Assembly (NCBI RefSeq): GCF_947258355.1
Contig: NZ_CAMYIC010000019.1
Location: 1 to 46,399 of the forward strand
Origin: an uncultured Allomuricauda sp.
Lineage (GTDB): Bacteria > Bacteroidota > Bacteroidia > Flavobacteriales > Flavobacteriaceae
Direction: 5' to 3'
Length of the DNA: 46,399 nucleotides
Positions 40,885 through 46,399 of the stretch are shown here, in pieces. The notes under the pieces are model-generated. The model was not told the DNA's origin. It did not search any database and saw only the letters and a list, made by a program, of their open reading frames with translations. Each line of letters begins with the position of its first letter. The stretch's first letter is position 1. The position numbers and the translations under genes are program-made.

Positions 40885-42507
40885 ATGATGAAGTATAGAC
40901 TTCTTTCTTTAATAAGTTTATTGTTGCCAGCTCTTTCTTTCGCTCAGGAGGAAAGCACATCGGAAAAAATTGATGCGGTTTTCTCCAAATATACAAGCTG
41001 GTTCGTCGATGCAATTTTCTATGAGATCCCTTTCTCGGACCAATTCCAGATACCATGGGTACTTATTGTATTGGTAGGAGGTGCATTATACTTTACCATA
41101 TACTTTAAACTCATCAACTTTACTGGTTTTTGGACTGCTATAAAAGTGGTTCGAGGTAAATATGAAGATATTGAAAAACACGGTGTTGATCATTTATATG
41201 GTGACGAGGTAGAAGAGCATGATCTTCAGGATACCATTAGGGATGAATCGGCTCATGGAGAGGTTTCTCACTTTCAAGCACTTACAGCAGCTCTTTCTGC
41301 CACGGTAGGTTTAGGGAACATTGCTGGTGTGGCCGTGGCCCTTTCCATTGGTGGTCCCGGTGCAACTTTTTGGATGATGCTTGCAGGACTTTTGGGGATG
41401 GCCTCAAAATTTGCAGAATGTACCTTGGGTGTAAAATATAGGGATGTTGGTGAAGATGGAACGGTGTATGGAGGTCCCATGTATTATTTGACCAAAGGTC
41501 TAAAAGAGAAAAATGCCAAAGGATTAGGTAAGGTACTAGCTGTATTGTTCGCAATATTTGTTATCGGTGGTTCTTTTGGTGGAGGAAATATGTTCCAGGC
41601 CAACCAAGCAGCTGCACAGTTTGTGGAATTGTCGGGTATTGAAAACGACAATGCAGGATTGTACTTTGGAATTGTGATGGCCGTTTTGGTAGCTATCGTA
41701 ATTATTGGAGGTATTAAAAGAATTGCTTCCGTAACAGAAAAAATTGTACCGTTCATGGCCGGTATCTATGTATTGGCGGCCTTGATTATTTTGGGTGCCA
41801 ACTTCTCATCCATTGATGATGCCTTCGGATTGATTTTTGAAGGGGCCTTCTCTGGTCTAGGAATAGCAGGTGGTCTAATAGGTGTTATGATTCAGGGTAT
41901 TCGTAGGGGAGCCTTCTCCAACGAAGCCGGTGTAGGTTCGGCAGCCATTGCCCACTCCGCAGTACGTACCAAGTACCCAGCGAGTGAGGGTATCGTGGCC
42001 CTTTTGGAACCTTTTGTGGATACCGTTGTAATTTGTACCATGACAGCTTTGGTAATCATTATCACCAACTACGAAGCAGGTTTCTTGCAGTATGGTACCG
42101 AAATTACCGAAGGTGTTGAGATTACAGCAACAGCTTTTGATACTGTGATACCACACTTCTCGGTAGTATTGACCATTGCAGTAATATTGTTTGCATTCTC
42201 TACCATGATTTCTTGGTCATACTATGGAATGCAAGGATGGATGTACCTTTTTGGAAAAAGTAAAACAAGTGACCTAGCTTATAAAATCTTGTTCTTGTTC
42301 TTTGTGGTCGTTGGAGCTTCCATTAGCCTTGGTTCCGTAATCGACTTCTCCGACGCCATGATTTTTGCCATGGTGGTACCTAACATTATAGGTGTGATCT
42401 TATTGACACCGGTAGTCCGAAAAGAATTGAGAAAATACATGAACGCCATAAACAAGAAAGAGGATGCACTGGATGATGGTGCTGAAGACTTGGTGGATAA
42501 AATGTAA
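40885..42507 (+). CDS. Sodium:alanine symporter (AGCS family)
   Basis: This is a Na+-coupled amino acid transporter with about ten membrane helices in 540 aa. Diagnostic segments are SATVGLGNIAGVAVALSIGGPGATFWM, GGPMYYLTKGL and RRGAFSNEAGVGSAAIAHSAV. An N-terminal hydrophobic stretch ending in SFAQ resembles a cleaved signal peptide, a feature I associate with Bacteroidota AGCS proteins. A charged loop (about residues 90-130, EDIEKHGVDHLYGDEVEEHD) precedes the core. The helix-hairpin-helix gene follows after 14 bases. Confidence 0.95.
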   Translation: MMKYRLLSLISLLLPALSFAQEESTSEKIDAVFSKYTSWFVDAIFYEIPFSDQFQIPWVLIVLVGGALYFTIYFKLINFTGFWTAIKVVRGKYEDIEKHGVDHLYGDEVEEHDLQDTIRDESAHGEVSHFQALTAALSATVGLGNIAGVAVALSIGGPGATFWMMLAGLLGMASKFAECTLGVKYRDVGEDGTVYGGPMYYLTKGLKEKNAKGLGKVLAVLFAIFVIGGSFGGGNMFQANQAAAQFVELSGIENDNAGLYFGIVMAVLVAIVIIGGIKRIASVTEKIVPFMAGIYVLAALIILGANFSSIDDAFGLIFEGAFSGLGIAGGLIGVMIQGIRRGAFSNEAGVGSAAIAHSAVRTKYPASEGIVALLEPFVDTVVICTMTALVIIITNYEAGFLQYGTEITEGVEITATAFDTVIPHFSVVLTIAVILFAFSTMISWSYYGMQGWMYLFGKSKTSDLAYKILFLFFVVVGASISLGSVIDFSDAMIFAMVVPNIIGVILLTPVVRKELRKYMNAINKKEDALDDGAEDLVDKM

Positions 42508-42521
42508 AAGGCATAGCTAAG

Positions 42522-43376
42522 ATGAAATTCAAATCCCACTTCAGGTTCAACAAACAAGAACGAAGTGGGATTTTCTTTTTGTTGTTTATAGTGATTTGCT
42601 TGCAAGGTGGGTATTATTATGTGAAAGCAAATCCATCACCAAGGGAAACTGATTTTGCGCTCAATATTTCAGAACAAAATAGGATTGACAGTTTAAAAAT
42701 TCACCAAGCTGAAGCGTCTCCGAAAATTTATCCCTTCAACCCTAACTATATCAACGATTACAAAGGGTATACCCTAGGATTATCTGTATTGGAATTGGAC
42801 CGGTTGTTTGCATTTAGGGAACAAGGCAAGTTTGTGAATTCAGCTAAAGAGTTTCAAAAGGTCACCCAAATTTCAGACTCGTTGCTGCAGATTATCTCTC
42901 CGTATTTTAAGTTTCCAGATTGGGTTAGGAACAATCAAACTGTAAGGAAGAAAGAATCAACTGTCAAAAAAGTTACTACCATTAAAGACCTTAACTCGGC
43001 CACGGCGGAAGATTTAAAATCCGTTTATGGTATAGGCGAAACCCTATCAAAAAGAATTGTAAAGTTTAGGGATAGATTAGGGGGCTTTTTAGTTAACGAA
43101 CAATTGTATGATGTTTATGGACTTAAACCTGAGTTTGCCGACAAAGCGTTACTTCAATTTCAGGTGATAGAGACTCCAACAGTAAAAAAAATCAATATCA
43201 ACAAAGCGGGAGTGGATGACTTATCCAAATTAATTTACATAAACAAATCGTTGGCATACAATATTATTGATTATAGGGATAAAAATGGTTTATTTGCATC
43301 TTTACAGGAGTTGAGTCAAGTGGACCAATTTCCTACAGAAAAGCTAGATAGAATAGCCTTATATTTGTCTTTATAA
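42522..43376 (+). CDS. Helix-hairpin-helix (ComEA-like) membrane-anchored protein
   Basis: An N-terminal transmembrane helix (SGIFFLLFIVICLQGGYYYV) anchors the protein, and the rest is outside or periplasmic. At least two helix-hairpin-helix units are clear: ATAEDLKSVYGIGETLSKRIVKFRDRLGGF and KAGVDDLSKLIYINKSLAYNIIDYRDKNGLF. A more diverged one precedes them (LGLSVLELDRLFAFREQGKF). ComEA proteins bind DNA in natural transformation, but no other competence gene is present here, so a role in DNA uptake is a guess. The length is 284 aa. Confidence 0.85.
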   Translation: MKFKSHFRFNKQERSGIFFLLFIVICLQGGYYYVKANPSPRETDFALNISEQNRIDSLKIHQAEASPKIYPFNPNYINDYKGYTLGLSVLELDRLFAFREQGKFVNSAKEFQKVTQISDSLLQIISPYFKFPDWVRNNQTVRKKESTVKKVTTIKDLNSATAEDLKSVYGIGETLSKRIVKFRDRLGGFLVNEQLYDVYGLKPEFADKALLQFQVIETPTVKKININKAGVDDLSKLIYINKSLAYNIIDYRDKNGLFASLQELSQVDQFPTEKLDRIALYLSL

Positions 43377-43386
43377 AAAAGTTGCT

Positions 43387-44556
43387 ATGAACGATATGTA
43401 CTTCACGGAAGAGCATAATTTATTCCGCGATAGTTTGAAGGATTTTTTACAGAAAGAAGTTGTTCCCCATATTGAAGAATGGGAAGAGACCGGCAAGATT
43501 GATAGGGCTATATGGAGCAAGTTCGGTGAGATGGGGTATTTCGGACTCATGACTCCGGAAGAGTATTCCGGTTTGGGATTGGACCTTTTTTATACCGTTA
43601 TTTTTCTGGAAGAATTGCAAAAAATCAATTCAGGTGGTTTTGCAGCGGCCATGTGGGCCCATCAATATTTGGCCATGACATATTTAAATAAGTTGGCCAA
43701 TGACGAACAGAAAAAAGCTTATTTGGAACCAAGTGCACTTGGAGAAAAGATTGGATGCTTGGGAGTATCAGAACCTTTTGGCGGCAGTGATGTTGCGGCA
43801 ATGCGAACCACAGCGGAAAGGAAGGGTGATGTTTACATAGTAAATGGTTCCAAAACTTTTATTACCAATGGGGTTTATGGAGATTATATCATATTGGCAG
43901 CAAAAACCGATAAAAATGCTGGCCACAAAGGTATAAGTATGTTTATTATGGACAGGAATGCCAAAGGTGTTTCCGCTAACAAACTCAATAAACTGGGTTG
44001 GAGGGCATCCGATACGGCAGAGCTTGCCTTTGACAATGTTGAGGTTCCTGCCTCAAATTTGTTGGGTGAGGAGAATTCCGGTTTTGGCTACATTATGGAG
44101 GCTTTTTCTTTGGAGCGCTTGGTAATGGGGGTAAATGCCCATGCAAGGGCAGAGTACGCTTTGGACTATGCATTGCAATACATGTCTGAACGTGAAGCCT
44201 TTGGTAAGAGTATCGATCAATTTCAAGCCTTGCGCCATAGATTGGTTGACCTTTATTCTGATATGTTATTGTGCAAGCAATTTAATTATGCTACTATAGC
44301 ACAGATGGAAAAAGGTACTTATGTTGTAAAAGAAGCAACTATCTCCAAGTTAAAGTCCACCAAAATGGCCGATGAGGTCATTTATAATTGTCTTCAGTTT
44401 TTAGGTGGCTATGGATATATTGAGGATTACCCCATGGCTCGCTTAAGCCGTGACAGTAGATTAGGACCTATTGGTGGTGGTACTTCCGAAATTTTAAAGG
44501 AGATTTTGGCCAAGATCATTGTGGATAAGAAGGAGTATAAAAAGCGTTTAGTGTAG
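43387..44556 (+). CDS. Acyl-CoA dehydrogenase
   Basis: This FAD enzyme oxidises an acyl-CoA to the 2,3-enoyl form. Typical segments are LGVSEPFGGSDVAAMRTTAERKGD, VNGSKTFITNGVYGDY, LGWRASDTAELAFDNVEVPASNLLG and YALQYMSEREAFGKSIDQFQALRHRL. The C-terminal CLQFLGGYGYIEDYPMARLSRDSRLGPIGGGTSEI is also intact. The 389 aa are consistent with short- or branched-chain members (glutaryl/isovaleryl type), but the substrate is not determined. It begins 10 bases after the helix-hairpin-helix gene. Confidence 0.95.
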   Translation: MNDMYFTEEHNLFRDSLKDFLQKEVVPHIEEWEETGKIDRAIWSKFGEMGYFGLMTPEEYSGLGLDLFYTVIFLEELQKINSGGFAAAMWAHQYLAMTYLNKLANDEQKKAYLEPSALGEKIGCLGVSEPFGGSDVAAMRTTAERKGDVYIVNGSKTFITNGVYGDYIILAAKTDKNAGHKGISMFIMDRNAKGVSANKLNKLGWRASDTAELAFDNVEVPASNLLGEENSGFGYIMEAFSLERLVMGVNAHARAEYALDYALQYMSEREAFGKSIDQFQALRHRLVDLYSDMLLCKQFNYATIAQMEKGTYVVKEATISKLKSTKMADEVIYNCLQFLGGYGYIEDYPMARLSRDSRLGPIGGGTSEILKEILAKIIVDKKEYKKRLV

Positions 44557-44605
44557 TATTTCATCAAAAAAATAAAATATTTCTTCACCCATTGAATATC
44601 ATTTG

Positions 44606-44613
44606 TATATTTG
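44606..44613 (+). promoter_or_regulatory. -7 box of rpsU
   Basis: TATATTTG is an exact consensus match 35 bases before the rpsU ATG. The -33 region is weak (no TTG at 17-23 bases). The transcript would carry a leader of about 30 bases containing the strong Shine-Dalgarno sequence. Confidence 0.6.
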
Positions 44614-44630
44614 CACACCAAAATTTTAAA

Positions 44631-44640
44631 GAAAGGAGGT
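44631..44640 (+). promoter_or_regulatory. Strong Shine-Dalgarno sequence of rpsU
   Basis: GAAAGGAGGT sits 8 bases before the ATG, an extended match to the anti-SD of 16S rRNA. Other genes in the window show nothing comparable. In Flavobacterium johnsoniae, bS21 helps to bury the anti-SD, and rpsU keeps a strong SD that allows autogenous control; the same arrangement is visible here. Confidence 0.9.
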
Positions 44641-44648
44641 TGTAGCCC

Positions 44649-44843
44649 ATGTTAATAATACCAGTAAAAGAAGGAGAAAACATCGATAGAGCTTTAAAAC
44701 GTTTCAAACGTAAGTTCGACAGAACAGGAACAATGCGTCAGTTAAGAACAAGACAGCAATTTACTAAGCCTTCTGTAGAGCGTAGAGCGCAAATTCAAAA
44801 AGCACAATACATTCAGAGCCTTAGGGATCAAGAAGAAGTATAG
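44649..44843 (+). CDS. rpsU: 30S ribosomal protein bS21
   Basis: The 64 aa begin LIIPVKEGENIDRALKRFKRKFDRTG, the bS21 signature, and are rich in Lys and Arg. bS21 sits by the 3' end of 16S rRNA on the platform of the small subunit. In flavobacteria it helps to sequester the anti-Shine-Dalgarno sequence, which fits the general lack of SD motifs in this window. The gene has its own promoter box, a strong SD and a perfect terminator, so it is monocistronic. Confidence 0.98.
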   Translation: MLIIPVKEGENIDRALKRFKRKFDRTGTMRQLRTRQQFTKPSVERRAQIQKAQYIQSLRDQEEV

Positions 44844-44869
44844 GGCTATCGCTTTAACAAAAATATATC

Positions 44870-44903
44870 AATCCCGTTCCAATATTGGAACGGGATTTTT
44901 CGT
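44870..44903 (+). terminator. Intrinsic terminator of rpsU
   Basis: AATCCCGTTCCAAT and ATTGGAACGGGATT form a perfect palindromic stem, followed by TTTTTCGTTTT. It lies 26 bases after the rpsU stop. Confidence 0.93.
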
Positions 44904-44904
44904 T

Positions 44905-44937
44905 TTGGGTAATGACTAATCTTAATTGCTACCTTTG
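44905..44937 (+). promoter_or_regulatory. Xer recombinase gene promoter
   Basis: A TTG (44905-44907) is followed after 22 bases by TACCTTTG (44930-44937). The ATG is only 4 bases further on, so the mRNA would be leaderless or nearly so. The TTG lies right after the rpsU terminator T-tract. Confidence 0.7.
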
Positions 44938-44941
44938 ATAT

Positions 44942-45832
44942 ATGTCCGTATCAGCTTTTATATCTTATTTGAGATTGGAGAGGAATTACTCCGAGCATAC
45001 CATAAAAGCATACCAAAAGGACATAGAGGCCTTCGCCGCCTTTTGTAAAGAAGGTTGTGGCGAGGAAAATCTGGAAAAGGTATCTTATCCGTTAATCCGA
45101 AATTGGATTGTGGAATTGTCCGATCAGGGAGTTTCCAATAGAACCATCAATAGAAAAATTTCATCCCTTCAGGCATACTATAAATTTTTGTTGAAGGTTG
45201 GTGATATAACCATTTCACCTTTGGTTAAGCATAGGGCCTTAAAGACAAGCAAAAAGGTGGAAGTTCCTTTTTCGGAAATGGAGATGGAGTCCATTTTATT
45301 GGAAATCCCATTTACAGATGATTTTGAAGGCGAACGGGACAAACTTATCATTGAACTTTTGTACACAACAGGTATGAGAAGGACTGAATTGGTCAACTTA
45401 AAAGTTAAGGATGTTGATTTTTCCGGTCAGGTTCTAAAAGTGCTTGGAAAAAGAAATAAAGAGCGTATTCTCCCCCTTCTTCCGTCAACTATTGAACAGG
45501 TTGACAAATATTTGAACAAGCGCTCCGAACTTAAAAAGGTGATGGATACTCCTTATCTTTTATTAACGAAAGAAGGTCTTAAAATTTATGAAACACTTGT
45601 TTATCGAACTATAAATAAGTATTTTAGTTTGGTATCCTCTAAGGTAAAAAGGAGTCCGCATATACTCAGGCACACCTTTGCAACACACTTGCTCAATAGG
45701 GGGGCGGATTTAAACTCGGTAAAGGAATTATTGGGTCACTCAAGTTTGGCGTCCACACAAGTGTATACGCACAATAGTATTGCCGAACTAAAAAAAGTGT
45801 ACAAAGAGGCCCATCCAAGAAACAAGAAATGA
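44942..45832 (+). CDS. Tyrosine recombinase XerC/XerD
   Basis: It resolves chromosome dimers at dif. The N-terminal SAM-like domain (YLRLERNYSEHTIKAYQKDI, residues 7-26) binds DNA. The catalytic set is intact: Arg in TGMRRTELVNL, Lys in the beta-hairpin VLGKRNKERILPL, His and Arg in HILRHTFATHLLNRGADLNSVKELLGH, and Tyr in STQVYTH. The length of 296 aa is normal. Its place in a conserved core cluster between rpsU and hpf argues for the housekeeping enzyme and not a mobile-element integrase. XerC and XerD are hard to tell apart from sequence alone. Confidence 0.93.
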   Translation: MSVSAFISYLRLERNYSEHTIKAYQKDIEAFAAFCKEGCGEENLEKVSYPLIRNWIVELSDQGVSNRTINRKISSLQAYYKFLLKVGDITISPLVKHRALKTSKKVEVPFSEMEMESILLEIPFTDDFEGERDKLIIELLYTTGMRRTELVNLKVKDVDFSGQVLKVLGKRNKERILPLLPSTIEQVDKYLNKRSELKKVMDTPYLLLTKEGLKIYETLVYRTINKYFSLVSSKVKRSPHILRHTFATHLLNRGADLNSVKELLGHSSLASTQVYTHNSIAELKKVYKEAHPRNKK

Positions 45833-45884
45833 ATTCTTGTATTGTCTAACTTCACTGTCGCAGACAGTACTAAAACTACATCTT

Positions 45885-46187
45885 ATGAAAGTAAACACAC
45901 AATCGGTAAATTTTGCAGCTGATGGTAAACTCATCGACTTTGTCCAAAAACGAATGGACAAGATGGAATTGTTCTACGACAAGGTCATTGAATCGGATGT
46001 GTATTTAAAAGTGGAGAACACGAGTGCTAAAGAAAATAAGATAGTGGAAATCATGGTATTTGTCCCCAGGGATAAATTTATGGTAAAAAAACAATGTAAG
46101 TCGTTTGAGGAAGCAGTGGATTCAGCCTGTAGTTCTTTGGAAAGACAATTGGTTAAAAAGAAAGAAAAACAGAGGGCGAAAGCTTGA
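45885..46187 (+). CDS. hpf: Ribosome hibernation-promoting factor (HPF/RaiA family)
   Basis: This short-form HPF (100 aa) binds the decoding region of idle ribosomes. Its start MKVNTQSVNFAADGKLIDFVQKRMDKMELFYDKVIESDVYL is the conserved beta-alpha unit, and FEEAVDSACSSLERQLVKKKEKQR is the second helix with a basic tail. The ATG at 45885 is preferred, because the earlier frame opening would add 16 unrelated residues. There is no long-form C-terminal dimerisation domain. It lies 52 bases after the recombinase gene. Confidence 0.93.
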   Translation: MKVNTQSVNFAADGKLIDFVQKRMDKMELFYDKVIESDVYLKVENTSAKENKIVEIMVFVPRDKFMVKKQCKSFEEAVDSACSSLERQLVKKKEKQRAKA

Positions 46188-46209
46188 TGAAAATTTTTTG
46201 AAATTTGTT

Positions 46210-46238
46210 TTGATTAAAAAAATAAATATATACATTTG
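46210..46238 (+). promoter_or_regulatory. Promoter of tRNA-Thr (and probably downstream genes)
   Basis: A TTG (46210-46212) lies 18 bases before TACATTTG (46231-46238), a full consensus match with an AT-rich spacer. In flavobacteria a tRNA cluster and tuf usually follow hpf, so this promoter may serve more than the one tRNA. The window ends too soon to confirm that. Confidence 0.75.
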
Positions 46239-46240
46239 CA

Positions 46241-46266
46241 GTCCGTTAGAAATAGCGGGCTTTTTT
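46241..46266 (+). terminator. Hairpin with GAAA tetraloop and T-run just after the promoter
   Basis: GTCCGTTA and TAGCGGGC form an 8-pair stem (two G-U pairs) around the stable tetraloop GAAA, then TTTTTT. It has the form of an intrinsic terminator and ends 22 bases before the tRNA. It could terminate hpf read-through. It also lies at the very start of the tRNA transcript, where it could act as an attenuator or 5' stabiliser. Confidence 0.6.
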
Positions 46267-46288
46267 AGTGAGTAAAAAGCGGTGAAAT

Positions 46289-46362
46289 GCCGATATAGCT
46301 CAGCTGGCTAGAGCAGCTGATTTGTAATCAGCAGGTCGTGGGTTCGAGTCCCTCTATCGGCT
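46289..46362 (+). tRNA. tRNA-Thr (anticodon TGT)
   Basis: The acceptor arms GCCGATA and TATCGGC pair perfectly. The D arm is AGCTCAGCTGGCTAGAGC. The anticodon stem GCTGA/TCAGC encloses TTTGTAA with the anticodon TGT at 46323-46325, which reads ACA (Thr). The T arm contains GGTTCGAGTCC. The length is 74 bases with no encoded CCA. The remaining 37 bases of the window show no further gene. Confidence 0.97.
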
Positions 46363-46399
46363 CGTAAGTTATTGAAAATTAAGGCGGGGGGATACTCAA

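Noticed and set aside
44942..45832. Xer recombinase as an integrase of a genomic island
   Set aside because: It lies in a conserved rpsU-xer-hpf-tRNA order with core genes around it, and I see no attachment-site duplication. The tRNA at the end is intact, but the window stops there.

Overview
This window comes from a chromosome of the family Flavobacteriaceae (Bacteroidota), probably a marine genus close to Muricauda/Flagellimonas/Robiginitalea; the genus is inferred from protein style and gene order, not measured. The support is that promoters fit the Bacteroidota pattern TTG-N18..22-TAnnTTTG, most genes lack a Shine-Dalgarno sequence (rpsU is a striking exception), and the gene orders rsfS-ftsH-LUD-cdsA-psd-ACBP, ddl-PASTA-rluD and rpsU-xer-hpf-tRNA-Thr are ones I associate with this family. 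The region is core-like. I see no prophage, insertion sequence, CRISPR array or integrated element, and no gene-free stretch longer than about 240 bases.

Layout: (1) 1-7.6 kb, plus strand: valS, a repeat hairpin, then a cassette of a Tat-exported GH109-like Gfo/Idh/MocA protein, a GHMP sugar kinase and a sugar nucleotidyltransferase, followed by a membrane sterol-desaturase-family enzyme. (2) 7.6-12.4 kb, minus strand: rsfS, ftsH, a LUD protein, cdsA, psd and an acyl-CoA-binding protein, which couples membrane quality control with phosphatidylethanolamine synthesis. (3) 12.4-20.6 kb, mixed strands: birA, an SRPBCC protein, pyrE, a NUDIX hydrolase, an M14 lipoprotein peptidase, a PAS histidine kinase with a single-domain response regulator, coaD and ddl. 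(4) 20.6-26.5 kb, plus strand: a PASTA protein, rluD-type pseudouridine synthase, yaaA, ppc and a uracil-DNA-glycosylase-like protein. (5) 26.5-34.7 kb, minus strand: a complete tryptophan operon trpE-G-D-C-F-B-A followed by an M20 peptidase. (6) 34.8-36.6 kb, minus strand: yceI, and marR with a nitroreductase. (7) 36.7-46.4 kb, plus strand: two thioredoxin-fold proteins, a rhodanese, DUF2851, PspC, a K+ channel, a Na+/alanine symporter, a helix-hairpin-helix protein, an acyl-CoA dehydrogenase, rpsU, a Xer recombinase, hpf and tRNA-Thr.

Two features stand out. Upstream of trpE there is a complete ribosome-mediated attenuator: an 18-residue leader ORF with three consecutive Trp codons, a pause hairpin, an antiterminator and a terminator with a U-tract. 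Its start codon lies only 5 bases after the -7 box, so the leader mRNA looks leaderless. Second, a family of short palindromic repeats (core GAGCGCAGTCGAGA or close variants, plus a GC-richer relative) occurs five times. Two copies are spacers inside the trp operon, and two lie in frame inside protein-coding genes (trpF and the uracil-DNA-glycosylase-like gene), where they encode extra peptide segments. Smaller points of interest are a three-half-site MarR operator, four convergent gene pairs with overlapping ends, and terminator/promoter overlaps at 37.9 kb and 46.2 kb.
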